A DNA stretch of 42,900 nt from Pseudomonadota bacterium. GTDB taxonomy: Bacteria > Vulcanimicrobiota > Vulcanimicrobiia > Eremiobacterales > Eremiobacteraceae. The stretch lies in NCBI GenBank assembly GCA_021325335.1, contig JAJPHJ010000131.1, positions 1 to 42,900 of the forward strand, given 5' to 3'. The translations under genes and the position numbers were made by a program. Numbering within the stretch: the stretch's first letter is position 1; the number at the start of each line of letters is the position of its first letter. The notes below the pieces were generated by a model. It was not told the origin of the DNA. It saw only the letters and a list, made by a program, of their open reading frames with translations, and did not search any database. Shown one piece after another: positions 7,668-14,996 of this stretch.

Positions 7668-7979
7668 ATGGCTCCATATTTCGTTGAGCATCGCGAAGCG
7701 ATAAACTGCCCTTGATGTGGTGCTGTCAGCACCAAGGGTGATCCTAACAGCGACGTAAGCTTCATAGCGAACAGAGATGGTGCTTTGCTCACTGACAGCG
7801 CAGCGATTCCGGGGGGAACCGAGTTGCTCGTTACCTGTCTCGAACTGCACCCGGTGATGTTCCGCACTGATGATACCCGACACATCGTCCGGCACATGGC
7901 CAACGCGCCTTTGTCCCCGCCTCGCGTATTGCGAGGATTGTGTGACCTAGTTTTGTTGCCCAATTTGTTGCCAAACTAG
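7668..7979 (+). pseudogene. CPxCG-motif small protein interrupted by in-frame UGA
   Basis: ATG 7668 follows the previous stop by 3 bp, with AGGAT overlapping as ribosome site. Codons 14-18 read Cys-Pro-TGA-Cys-Gly: the TGA at 7713-7715 falls exactly at x of a CPxCG zinc-knuckle motif, where Trp (TGG) would be one base away. Past it the frame stays open for 87 codons to TAG 7977 with protein-like composition (DVSFIANRDGALLTDSAAIP). Directly after the UGA, TGGTGCT-GTC-AGCACCA forms a 7-bp hairpin. The simplest reading is a recent nonsense mutation; readthrough or recoding is possible but unproven. Confidence 0.5.
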
Positions 7980-8087
7980 TTAGGCAAAGGTCCGGTCGCT
8001 TCCGTAAAGTCCGGGTTCAAGAAATGACGGCCAGACTTTATCTTCTTCTTCCGTCTTTTTCCGTCAAGACCAAAAATAAAGGGCGTC

Positions 8088-8125
8088 TCCAAAGTCTGGT
8101 GCCTTACCAAGTTGGCGACGCCCCA
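8088..8125 (-). repeat. right attachment repeat: partial copy of tRNA-Gln 5' half
   Basis: Copy of 4974-5011 at a 3114-bp offset, 37 of 38 bases identical. It covers acceptor 5' strand, D arm and the anticodon stem-loop up to the loop, and lacks the rest of the tRNA, so it cannot itself make a tRNA. Confidence 0.9.
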
Positions 8126-8220
8126 CGAATCTGCGTAAACCCTTCGTCCCATATACCGTTGCGGATCCCCCGCGCGGTTCATGATCAGCCGGATCTGCGA
8201 ATAACCGCAATGCTGTTTCT

Positions 8221-9165
8221 TCAATTGGTCGGAAGGGAGCCATCGCCCACGCCGAGTGGAAACGCTACGTCGATCGCCGCTACGTCGGCCGCCGAAAGTT
8301 GCAAGTCTTCGGCGGCCGCATTGTCGCGCACGTGGTCCTCCTGCTCCGCCTTCGGAATGGCGAACGTACCAGGTTGCCGCGTGAGAAAGGCTAGCGTCAC
8401 CTGGCTGGGTGTCGCATCAAGGCGGGCGGCGATCTCCGCAAGCGTGCGCCCTTGTGCAGAACGCCCGCTCGGAAATTCACCCTGACCAAACGGGCTATAT
8501 GCCACCAGCGCGATGTCGTGGGCTTGGCAATACGGGAGCAGGTCGCGCTCCGCGTACCTCTCGCGCAGATGATAGAGAACCTGGTTGCAGGCGATCGAGC
8601 GGACACGGAGAGCTGCTTGCGCTTCCTGTAGATCCGAAACATCGAAGTTGCTCACGCCGAGCGCGCGGATCTTGCCGTCATCGACGAGCCGTTCCAGTGC
8701 GCTCATCGTCGCTTCGAGCGGGTGGTTGCCACGCCAGTGCAAGAGATAGACGTCGAGATAGTCCGTCTTCAGCCGCCTCAGCGAACGCTCGCACGCCCGA
8801 ATGGTGCCCGCATAGCTCGCGTTCTGAGGCAGCACTTTGGAGACGATAAACAGTTTCTCGCGCGATAAGCCTGTAATGGCATCCGCCACCAGCTCCTCGG
8901 CGCGCCCTTCCCCATACATCTCCGCCGTGTCGATGTGCGTGAGGCCCAACTCCACGCCGAGCCGCAGCACCGCGGCTACCTGCTTAGCGCGGGGACCGCG
9001 ATCGTGCATCTGCCAAGTACCCTGGCCAATCACGGGGACTTGGCGCTTCAGTGAACCGAAAGCGCGCGTTCTCAAGGCGTCGTCGCATTCTGCGAACCCG
9101 CCAGCCTTTCCGTTGTACTCCAGAGCGGGGATGGTCTCGATGGAGTTTGGGGGTGGCCACGTCAT
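8221..9165 (-). CDS. aldo/keto reductase
   Basis: Up to 314 aa. A TIM-barrel NADPH oxidoreductase acting on aldehydes or ketones in the cytoplasm; the exact substrate is unknown. The catalytic tetrad is complete: Asp and Tyr in HIDTAEMYGEG, Lys in LFIVSKVLP, His in YLLHWRG. The C-terminal nucleotide site includes FAIPKAEQEDHVRDNAAA. Family members usually start near MRTRTLG..VPVIGQGTW; here LRTRAFGSLKRQVPVIGQGTW starts at a TTG at 9075, so the true start may be 9075 and the 30 preceding residues may not be translated. No clear SD supports either choice. It lies just outside the tRNA-Gln element. Confidence 0.88.
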   Translation of the reverse strand: MTWPPPNSIETIPALEYNGKAGGFAECDDALRTRAFGSLKRQVPVIGQGTWQMHDRGPRAKQVAAVLRLGVELGLTHIDTAEMYGEGRAEELVADAITGLSREKLFIVSKVLPQNASYAGTIRACERSLRRLKTDYLDVYLLHWRGNHPLEATMSALERLVDDGKIRALGVSNFDVSDLQEAQAALRVRSIACNQVLYHLRERYAERDLLPYCQAHDIALVAYSPFGQGEFPSGRSAQGRTLAEIAARLDATPSQVTLAFLTRQPGTFAIPKAEQEDHVRDNAAAEDLQLSAADVAAIDVAFPLGVGDGSLPTN

Positions 9166-9609
9166 GTTGGGCTTCTACACGGTCCAGATCCATTGTGCGA
9201 CCTTCTCGGAGTCTGCAGGGAGACCGATGCGAAAACTCCCCTCGAAATTGTGGCCAAACACCTGGAAGACGACGCGGGCGATTGCAAATGTCACACGAAA
9301 CATCACGCGCTCACACGAACCAATCGCTCTCTCAGCTCGTCCACGCTCGACGGATCCCTCAACGGGTCTATCCGATTTATTAGTTCGTGTCGCGATGTGG
9401 CTAGTAGCCCCTGCCCGGCGGTGTCAGGGTGAGTAATAGCGCGATTATCGAGATCGCCCTGTTGGAGCTGCTTGGCCGAAGGGATCTTCCTGAGATGCTA
9501 CGACGACATGCAGCCAAGGCGCGACGAGATTAGAACAAGGCTGGGTCCAGTGCAACGGAGTAAATCCCTTCAGTGAAGGCGTCCAAGAATCTCGGATGGA
9601 AGCAACCTG
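9166..9609. other. gene-poor stretch
   Basis: No open frame here has both protein-like composition and a start with an SD. I see no tRNA, terminator or repeat. It may be a decayed gene border between the reductase and the small-protein region. GGATGGAAG at its right end serves as ribosome site for the next gene. Confidence 0.5.
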
Positions 9610-9942
9610 ATGCAAAGATTTCGGTTTGTTTGGCCGCTACTGATCGCTTTATTTTTGTTGCATCCCTTGCTAGTTGGGATACCTGGCAGAATCGACTCCT
9701 TTCGTTTTGGTCGTCACCTTAGTTATGGTCAACCAAGTGACGAGGTCGAAAAGTTGCGAAATGCAACGAGCCCCGAAAACGGGAGGCTGCCTTTCTCCGA
9801 GTCTTATGGTAGTCCAGTGGTCATCCGATACATGACCTGGGGCTCCTTTTGCATCGAAGGCGGCGAGCAGTATGCTCTGGTTTTTGACTCAGAGCAACGG
9901 TTGCGCTCCTGGTCCGTCGAAGATTGGACGGACGGCTGCTAA
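9610..9942 (+). CDS. small membrane-anchored or exported protein (110 aa), copy 1
   Basis: Not recognised. ATG 9610 has GGATGGAAG upstream. An N-terminal hydrophobic segment (FVWPLLIALFLLHPLLVGIPG) precedes a short polar domain containing TWGSFCIEGGEQYALVFD. The N-terminal 50 residues resemble the 78-aa product at 12451 (shared pattern: basic start, LLI.LFL.HP.L.G..G, then a loop with ...KL/KLWR), so the two are paralogs. It is followed directly by the next gene (TAA at 9940-9942, ATG at 9943), indicating co-transcription. Confidence 0.6.
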   Translation: MQRFRFVWPLLIALFLLHPLLVGIPGRIDSFRFGRHLSYGQPSDEVEKLRNATSPENGRLPFSESYGSPVVIRYMTWGSFCIEGGEQYALVFDSEQRLRSWSVEDWTDGC

Positions 9943-10422
9943 ATGCGAATACTTTGGGCGAAACATATTCTCCAACTCTTCGCAGCGGCTTGTCTGGTCG
10001 CAGGTACCGCGCAGCCTGCAATCGCTTCGGATGGCCCCGTGCCAACATCCGTCGGCTGCACCCCCGCTTCTGGACCATTACCAACGTTCATATTGGTCGG
10101 ACCTAAGGGTGCCTTACATCATGCGCCTTGGTTTCTTGAACTGGGCAGTGGACCCGTAAATGGCATCCCGCTCATCACAGCCATCGAACTCGTTCCCAAC
10201 AAAGGCGTGGTGGTTCTAATCCCCCATCCCCGTTGGAGGGTAACCCCACGGGTTGCAGATGCGGATATTTATCCCGATATACCGCCCTTCGATACGAGTG
10301 TGATGTTGCCAACCCTCGCGAAATCAACGAATTATCGAGTCGTTCTCGAATGGAACAACGACGCCGAGTCAAACGACTGCCCGATTCTGGAGACTGTAGG
10401 CGAGTTCACAACCGGGCCATGA
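9943..10422 (+). CDS. secreted hypothetical protein (159 aa)
   Basis: Not recognised. The start ATG abuts the stop of the preceding gene. A signal peptide is likely (ILQLFAAACLVAGTAQPAIAS, cut after AIA). The mature part of about 130 residues is rich in Pro, Val and Thr, with two cysteines, and ends in a strand-like YRVVLEWNNDAESNDCPILETVGEFTTGP, the pattern of a small beta-sandwich domain. It is probably periplasmic or extracellular. It is the second gene of a co-directional run of small exported proteins. Confidence 0.6.
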   Translation: MRILWAKHILQLFAAACLVAGTAQPAIASDGPVPTSVGCTPASGPLPTFILVGPKGALHHAPWFLELGSGPVNGIPLITAIELVPNKGVVVLIPHPRWRVTPRVADADIYPDIPPFDTSVMLPTLAKSTNYRVVLEWNNDAESNDCPILETVGEFTTGP

Positions 10423-10435
10423 GCTTGGGGCGCTT

Positions 10436-10549
10436 CACCCCAACCCCAATCCCAGTGAGCCTGATGTGTTTGCATCAGATGCTGATCTGGACCCAGAGTC
10501 GGATACTGAAGAACCGGAGGCGTCGAACCAACTCGTTAGGATCGAATGA
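10436..10549 (+). pseudogene. truncated copy of the small acidic-tail membrane protein at 11413
   Basis: In the frame ending at TGA 10547, the DNA encodes NPSEPDVFASDADLDPESDT followed by EEPEASNQ. This matches the acidic tail of the protein at 11413 (EPDVFASPEADLNPESDT, GEPE) at both protein and DNA level. The membrane segment found in that copy is missing here and no good start codon is present. It looks like the remnant of a tandem duplication. Confidence 0.5.
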
Positions 10550-10602
10550 TTCGTACAAGCGAACCCGCAGGTTCTGAATTCCACACTCTGTAGCGCCTAT
10601 CC

Positions 10603-11399
10603 GTGGCTAGACTGATCTTATACGTTCTGCCGTTCATCGCCATGCTCGTGAGCGTCGTAGCCCAGCCTCTTACAGCACGGGCCGATACAAGTCCGTCGCG
10701 AGTGTTTGTCACCGCCTATCCTTGTACTACCTTCTATGACCCTTCAAACGGCAGTATGCGACCACTCGAAGGTGGTGCAGGTGAGCCAACAGTTTCGCTA
10801 CTGGCCTTAGAGAACACGTCAGACAATCAACCTGCGATCAGACCTTCACTGACAGTTACGCGAACAACGCGCTCTGAAGTAGATTTCTACTTCGATATTT
10901 CACCCGGAAACTATGGCATGTTCGTTTCCTTCCCGAAAGCGGGCGCGTGTTTCATGGACGGGCATCTTATAGTGCTCACTAACAAGAATCGCCACATGGT
11001 AGTATCGACTTGCCATTGTATGATGGATTGGCACGCCCGCTCTGCTATTGCTGGAACTCTTCCTTTCGTGGGATTGAGCGTCGATATTTGGCACTTTTCG
11101 AACCCGCAGAAGTGTGCGATGAACTTCCACAGTTGTCACCTGTGCAGGAGCGAAAGGAAATATCACATGCGGTTATAGATGACGGCGCATATTACGGGGA
11201 GTTTGAAGCCATTGGAAATCAAGATTCAAAGATTGCCATAGTGCTGTCTGGGTCGCTCTACAGTCGGGCCACTATTCTAGTGAATGCGACCCCCGACGCT
11301 CCGACCGAAGTATACATCGTAAAAAACATAACGCCGGATATGGTCCAAACGGGTTTGATGACCTACTATAGTCAATTCGTATGTGTGCCAGGTTTTTGA
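10603..11399 (+). pseudogene. exported protein with a probable frameshift near 11095
   Basis: The gene begins at GTG 10603 with a signal peptide (LYVLPFIAMLVSVVAQPLTARA). The first frame is protein-like to about residue 165 (SAIAGTLPFVGLSVDIWHF), then degrades. The -1 frame from about 11097 continues naturally (FEPAEVCDELPQLSPVQERK, then DDGAYYGEFEAIGN) to TGA 11397. The change falls at CACTTTTCG (11092-11100). Joined, the parts give about 265 residues with a carboxypeptidase-regulatory-like pattern (GTLPF.G..V ... DDGAYYGEF). A real indel, a sequencing error in the T-run and programmed slippage are all possible; the first two are more likely. Confidence 0.55.
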
Positions 11400-11412
11400 G
11401 AATCGGGGCTAA

Positions 11413-11583
11413 ATGATCTTCCTCGGCCTCGCTCTTGTGATCGTCGTCCTTCTTGTGGCTGTGAGGTCGCTGCTGCCACGCACTCCACCCGATCCCAACG
11501 CGAACGAACCTGATGTATTCGCTTCACCTGAGGCTGATCTGAACCCGGAGTCAGATACTGGAGAACCGGAGGGGTGGAACTAG
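11413..11583 (+). CDS. small single-span protein with acidic tail (56 aa)
   Basis: ATG 11413 to TAG 11581. Residues 1-20 form one membrane span (MIFLGLALVIVVLLVAVRSL), and the remaining 36 residues are acidic and proline-rich (NEPDVFASPEADLNPESDT). A degraded copy of the tail lies at 10436-10549, which supports it as a real coding unit. No SD is obvious. Function unknown; probably an envelope small protein. Confidence 0.5.
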   Translation: MIFLGLALVIVVLLVAVRSLLPRTPPDPNANEPDVFASPEADLNPESDTGEPEGWN

Positions 11584-11726
11584 CGACCCCGCGGGGTGGC
11601 CCGCGGCCCTTCCTGTGTTCCCATGTGATGTAGTAACCAGAAGAGGCTGTCCAGCAGCGGTCACGAGCACACCATAGGAACGACGTATGACGAATAGAAC
11701 CAAAACGGTACCGGAGGTTAAGTGCC

Positions 11727-12038
11727 ATGACGCTTCGCAAAGCCCTACTCTTCATTGCCATGCTTCTGGTTGTAGCAGGTATAGTAGTCCGGCTCTCTGT
11801 AACTCGCGCAAGCACGGTCCCCCAGACGACTAACAAACCCGCATTCGCGATGTGCTTTAGCCAAGACGGTACGCCAGGCGTCTTGGAGTTGTTCACGCTC
11901 AATGGACACCATGAGATGAAGTGCCTGAATCGCGTGGGTGGCTATGGGATAGTCCGCGCTAGCAACAACCCGCCGACTAAGCAGCACCCTTGGAGCGCAC
12001 CTACACAGGCCTCGATAAGGGCTGAAACCGGGCACTGA
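11727..12038 (+). CDS. small exported or anchored protein (103 aa)
   Basis: Not recognised. ATG 11727, hydrophobic N terminus (ALLFIAMLLVVAGIVVRL) that could be a signal anchor, then about 70 polar residues with two cysteines (FAMCFSQDGTPGVLELF, MKCLNRVGG). The last 25 residues are low in secondary-structure propensity. The frame continues the run of co-directional small exported genes. The coding call rests on the signal-anchor and spacing rather than homology. Confidence 0.45.
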   Translation: MTLRKALLFIAMLLVVAGIVVRLSVTRASTVPQTTNKPAFAMCFSQDGTPGVLELFTLNGHHEMKCLNRVGGYGIVRASNNPPTKQHPWSAPTQASIRAETGH

Positions 12039-12053
12039 CCCAGGGTCGCCTGA

Positions 12054-12419
12054 ATGATTATCGTTCTTGCCCTACTTCTCTCACAGGGCACTGCTTACGT
12101 TGAGCTGATCGTCACACCAACCCAGCTACTTGCCAGTCCAGCTTCCCTTGACTGCCAGCATGTCGGCGTAACTGGAACCGTCGAAAACCTCGAGATGAAG
12201 ACAAGTCAGCGTGGCAGCGACTACAAAACCTTCAACCTATGCGACAAAGCTTGTGTCAAAGTTTTTGCTTGGGGTCGCCCATCGCTGCGTGACGGACAAT
12301 CCGAAACCGTCCATGGCACGTTTGTCCGAGCAAAAGCACGTAGTTCTAGCACTTACTACAACAAGATTGAGGCAGATGACACCTGGGCGAAGGACTGCTG
12401 CTCGGACCATCGATGGTGA
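12054..12419 (+). CDS. secreted OB-fold-like protein (121 aa)
   Basis: ATG 12054, a short hydrophobic N terminus (IIVLALLLSQGTAYVEL), then a domain reading DCQHVGVTGTVENLEMKTSQ, DYKTFNLCDKACVKVFAWGR, SLRDGQSETVHGTF and YYNKIEADD. The order G-x-V-x-N-L, then K-T-S-x-x-G-x-D-Y-x-T-F-x-L-C-D, then V-G/H-G-T-F is the strand pattern of small OB-fold domains of the tRNA_anti/exonuclease VII type. Four cysteines suggest disulphides outside the cytoplasm. Role unknown. Confidence 0.6.
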   Translation: MIIVLALLLSQGTAYVELIVTPTQLLASPASLDCQHVGVTGTVENLEMKTSQRGSDYKTFNLCDKACVKVFAWGRPSLRDGQSETVHGTFVRAKARSSSTYYNKIEADDTWAKDCCSDHRW

Positions 12420-12450
12420 GATCTGGACCAACGAACCGGAGGATGCGTAG

Positions 12451-12687
12451 GTGCGATTACTCCGCTGGACCATACTAATCATGCTCCTGATTCTCTTCCT
12501 AGTTCATCCTTGGCTATTTGGGTTACGGGGCATTGTCGGCGCAGCCCAATTCGAAGCTGGCCTTCCGCACGGCTTGACTCGTTACCAAGCGTTCAAACTA
12601 TGGCGCACAACTGGTGGTAATGATTCGGGCTACTCCGGCGACCACATAGACTATCGTTTCCGTATTGCAAACGCGACGACCGCTTGA
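12451..12687 (+). CDS. small membrane-anchored protein (78 aa), truncated copy 2
   Basis: GTG 12451 has GGAGG about 8 bases upstream. The N terminus (LLRWTILIMLLILFLVHPWLFGLRG) and the following 25 residues resemble the 110-aa protein at 9610. The C-terminal half of that protein is not kept in frame: after NATTA the frame stops at TGA 12685, while another frame reads MWGWCV, recalling TWGSFCI of the longer copy. This points to a frameshift-truncated paralog, though a shorter functional protein cannot be excluded. Confidence 0.5.
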   Translation: MRLLRWTILIMLLILFLVHPWLFGLRGIVGAAQFEAGLPHGLTRYQAFKLWRTTGGNDSGYSGDHIDYRFRIANATTA

Positions 12688-12726
12688 TGTGGGGTTGGTG
12701 CGTTTAAGTGAGATTGGGAATAAACG

Positions 12727-12960
12727 GTGTCTGAACCTTTGCGAGAACTTGCTGCCCCAGAGAACGTGTCGGAGGATGCGTTTGAGATTCTTCGCGTCTG
12801 GATCATCGGTGGCGGGCAAGAAGTTATTATCCGCACGGAGGTCTGGGATGATCCAGCGGCCTGGGGAATACTATTATACGATTTGGTTCGCCATGTGGCG
12901 AGGGCCTATGCTCAAACCAGCACTCGAACTGAAGTGCAAGCGCGTGACCGGGTGCTTTAA
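12727..12960 (+). CDS. DUF5076 family protein (77 aa)
   Basis: GTG 12727. The sequence fits the DUF5076 family closely: MSEPLRELAAP at the start, then EILRVWIIGGGQEVIIRTEVW, then DDPAAWGILLYDLVRHVARAYAQ. Family members are short cytosolic proteins of unknown function. This one stops soon after the conserved AYAQ helix (STRTEVQARDRVL), a little shorter than typical relatives, so its C terminus may be trimmed. It stands alone among exported small proteins. Confidence 0.75.
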   Translation: MSEPLRELAAPENVSEDAFEILRVWIIGGGQEVIIRTEVWDDPAAWGILLYDLVRHVARAYAQTSTRTEVQARDRVL

Positions 12961-13273
12961 GGTTTTTCGGCTGAGATTTCGTCGCCAACGGATACACTGT
13001 CAGGCGACGTATTATGATTGGTTCACAGGAAAAGGCAGGCCCAGGAAAATAGTGCCACAAAACCTTGACGCTGCCGCGCCTTTTTTATCATCCTTGCCTT
13101 TGAACTGGCAATCTTTGCGCCTGCTGAGGACTACCTGGATAGCTGGTCTTCTAACGTATTCTTTTGCATAGCTGCATTAGCGCAAGCCGATATTGTATCA
13201 GGGTTGCTCAGGTGACGAGCAACACAATGGTGCCTCTTTTCTGTTCGAGCTTGGTTTACTGTGGTCAATAAAA
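12961..13273. other. non-coding stretch before the membrane protein gene
   Basis: AT-richer than the surroundings, with no supported gene. It holds a 6-bp inverted repeat, GTCGCC/GGCGAC, at about 12980-13008, and a weak promoter candidate, TTGACG (13065-13070) and TATCAT (13086-13091), at a short 15-bp spacing, oriented toward 13274. Confidence 0.3.
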
Positions 13274-14602
13274 ATGGAATCTGCACCGTTCAAAGCCCCG
13301 GTCTTCTTAGCAGCTCTCGCAATTTTCGTATATTCGATCCTTGTTGTTAGTCATTTGTCGCGAGCCAATTGGGACCCGAGTGTGTTCATCGTCGCTGGCG
13401 ACAAGGTTGTGAATAAGAAAGCCCTCTCTGCTCCCATTATTATTATTCCAAATTCCAAGGGCTACGATGGCGAATACTATTATAGGTTAGCTCTAAACCC
13501 ATTTACCTCAAAGCGTAGCGAATATGGCATAACAATTGACGCCCCATCTTTGAGGATGAGCCGGGTCGGCTATCCCTTTCTCGCATGGGCACTTTCTGGT
13601 GGTGGCAACCCTGCACTGCTGAGGTGGGTATTGATTGGGATTAACTTGGTCGGGCTGGGAGTCATTGTCGGGGCGGGTGCAAAGCTAGCGGCACGTGTAG
13701 GAAACCCGCCGTGGTTCGGCTTGCTTCTGGGCTTCTATCCAGGTTTTGTTTTCACATTGCTACGCGACACCACAGAAATCGTGGCGACCGCCTTTGCCGT
13801 ATTGGGTCTCCTGTTTGCTTTGAGGCTATCATTTTGGACCGCAGCACTTTTTTGGGTCGGTGCAGTACTCACTCGTGAAACGACGCTGCTTTACTCTTTA
13901 GGATTTGCATGCGTTGTTGTCTTTAACATGGTCAAATCTCGTAGGTGGCACCCACAGATAATCCCTATCGCCGTCCCCGGAGTCATTTTTTGCGTTTGGC
14001 AATATCTATTGTTCATTCGCTGGGGTGTACTCCCGCTAAAAACCGACACTGGGAAGAATATTGGCTTTCCATTCTTTGGTATTTGGCACTTCTTGACGCG
14101 CAACGTAACAGGGCACCATTTAGGTGCCTTCGTAGCCATTTGTTTTTTCGCCGCTTTGGTTTGGTTTGCTGTCCAGCTGGTAGGGCGGTTCGCCTTTAGA
14201 TTCAGCTCAAGAGCTTCTTCCTTGCTTGGTTGGCTTATCTATGCGATCCTCATTCAAACGCTGCTTCGGTCCCTACCCTTCGATTCCGCGCTGCATGGCT
14301 TTTACGTCGGCGCAACGCTATTTTGCGCGTTACTGATCTGCGTTGTCGCGGTTACAGTGTACCGTCGCTCAGCCACGCCTTACATGCCTGTTGCACTTAC
14401 GTGGACGGGCTACGCCGTGCTTTTTGTGTGCCTGCTAGGCCCAGTTTGGTCCGAGCCTTATAGCTTTCTGCGCGCATTTTCCGATTGTTACGTGACCGGA
14501 ATGATCCTTATCATTCAAACCAGCCTCCTAAGCACCTATACCGCGTCGTATTTGATAGGTCTGATGTTGCCACAAGCTATTTGGTACGGCTCAGCCGCAT
14601 AG
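13274..14602 (+). CDS. polytopic membrane protein, likely surface-glycopolymer type
   Basis: 442 aa with about ten membrane segments. The first exported loop holds NSKGYDGEYYYRLALNPF, then SRVGYPFLAWALS; further on are YPGFVFTLLRDTTEIVATAF and VGAVLTRETTLLY. The GYDG.(F/Y)YYRLA, RDT.E and LTRET motifs are those I associate with the AZOBR_p60025-like cell-surface glycopolymer proteins, relatives of GT-C glycosyltransferases. It would sit in the inner membrane. I start at ATG 13274 because the hydrophobic core follows it; the frame extends 27 codons upstream without an SD. Base composition is lower in GC than core genes here, consistent with transfer. Confidence 0.65.
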   Translation: MESAPFKAPVFLAALAIFVYSILVVSHLSRANWDPSVFIVAGDKVVNKKALSAPIIIIPNSKGYDGEYYYRLALNPFTSKRSEYGITIDAPSLRMSRVGYPFLAWALSGGGNPALLRWVLIGINLVGLGVIVGAGAKLAARVGNPPWFGLLLGFYPGFVFTLLRDTTEIVATAFAVLGLLFALRLSFWTAALFWVGAVLTRETTLLYSLGFACVVVFNMVKSRRWHPQIIPIAVPGVIFCVWQYLLFIRWGVLPLKTDTGKNIGFPFFGIWHFLTRNVTGHHLGAFVAICFFAALVWFAVQLVGRFAFRFSSRASSLLGWLIYAILIQTLLRSLPFDSALHGFYVGATLFCALLICVVAVTVYRRSATPYMPVALTWTGYAVLFVCLLGPVWSEPYSFLRAFSDCYVTGMILIIQTSLLSTYTASYLIGLMLPQAIWYGSAA

Positions 14603-14678
14603 ATTTATTTACAATTTCTTGCTACGGTATGATTCGTTGCTTACTCAGATGGTTGCGCCTTGCTTGGGAATCCCATCG

Positions 14679-14996
14679 CTACCGCGCTCTCTCTCGCAAT
14701 CTATTGAATTCTTTTCTTAGCACGGCTACTGTCGCCCGCGCAGGGTAGGCGGGTGAGTGATCTTTCGTCGTGAGAATAAGGTGTCGTTCTGTTAGTTTAC
14801 GACCTTGAACGAACACATCTACTGTAATTCCACCCATTCCGTTATGTTGAAGTTCAATCCGCACCTCAGCCCTGCCGAGACCCGATTCCGTTAGTCTCTC
14901 TGCCGACATTAACTGCGTTAGCTGGCTTCTAAACTCCTCACTCCAACGCTGCAAATCGGGCGTTGAAACCCTTATTTCCGGCGGCTCGAGCAGCAC
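14679..14996 (-). CDS. hypothetical protein (105 aa)
   Basis: Not recognised. A GTG at 14996 opens a frame of 105 residues with no signal or membrane segment. The composition is protein-like: an amphipathic N-terminal helix (DLQRWSEEFRSQLTQLMSAE), a strand-like middle (AEVRIELQHNGMGGITVDVF) and a basic helical end (AVLRKEFNRLRERAR). It is antisense to its neighbours and has no visible SD. It could be an orphan accessory protein; no function is assigned. Confidence 0.4.
   Translation of the reverse strand: MLLEPPEIRVSTPDLQRWSEEFRSQLTQLMSAERLTESGLGRAEVRIELQHNGMGGITVDVFVQGRKLTERHLILTTKDHSPAYPARATVAVLRKEFNRLRERAR

Larger units (their letters stand above)
4974..8125. mobile_element. 3.1 kb insertion in the 5' half of tRNA-Gln
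   Basis: Bases 4974-5011 (tRNA 5' half, from the anticodon loop outward) recur in the same orientation at 8088-8125 with one mismatch in 38 (4997 C versus 8111 G). Such a duplication of a tRNA segment is the footprint of site-specific integration. Inside are a 237-aa orphan, a toxin-antitoxin operon, a three-gene cassette ending in an interrupted frame, and AT-rich intergenic DNA unlike the flanks. I see no tyrosine or serine recombinase, so the element is either decayed, a satellite moved in trans, or cut down by deletion. Confidence 0.75.

Noticed and set aside
7713-7740. Bacterial SECIS element for selenocysteine at the UGA
   Set aside because: The apical loop is only about 9 bases after the UGA, closer than usual, and no Sec genes are in the window; kept only as an open question.
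7545-7895. 116-codon minus-strand frame in the tRNA-Gln element
   Set aside because: It overlaps two plus-strand frames with better spacing and Cys-motif content, and has no SD.
12665-13171. 168-codon plus-strand frame
   Set aside because: Cys/Arg-rich, unlike a protein, and overlapped by the DUF5076 gene in another frame.
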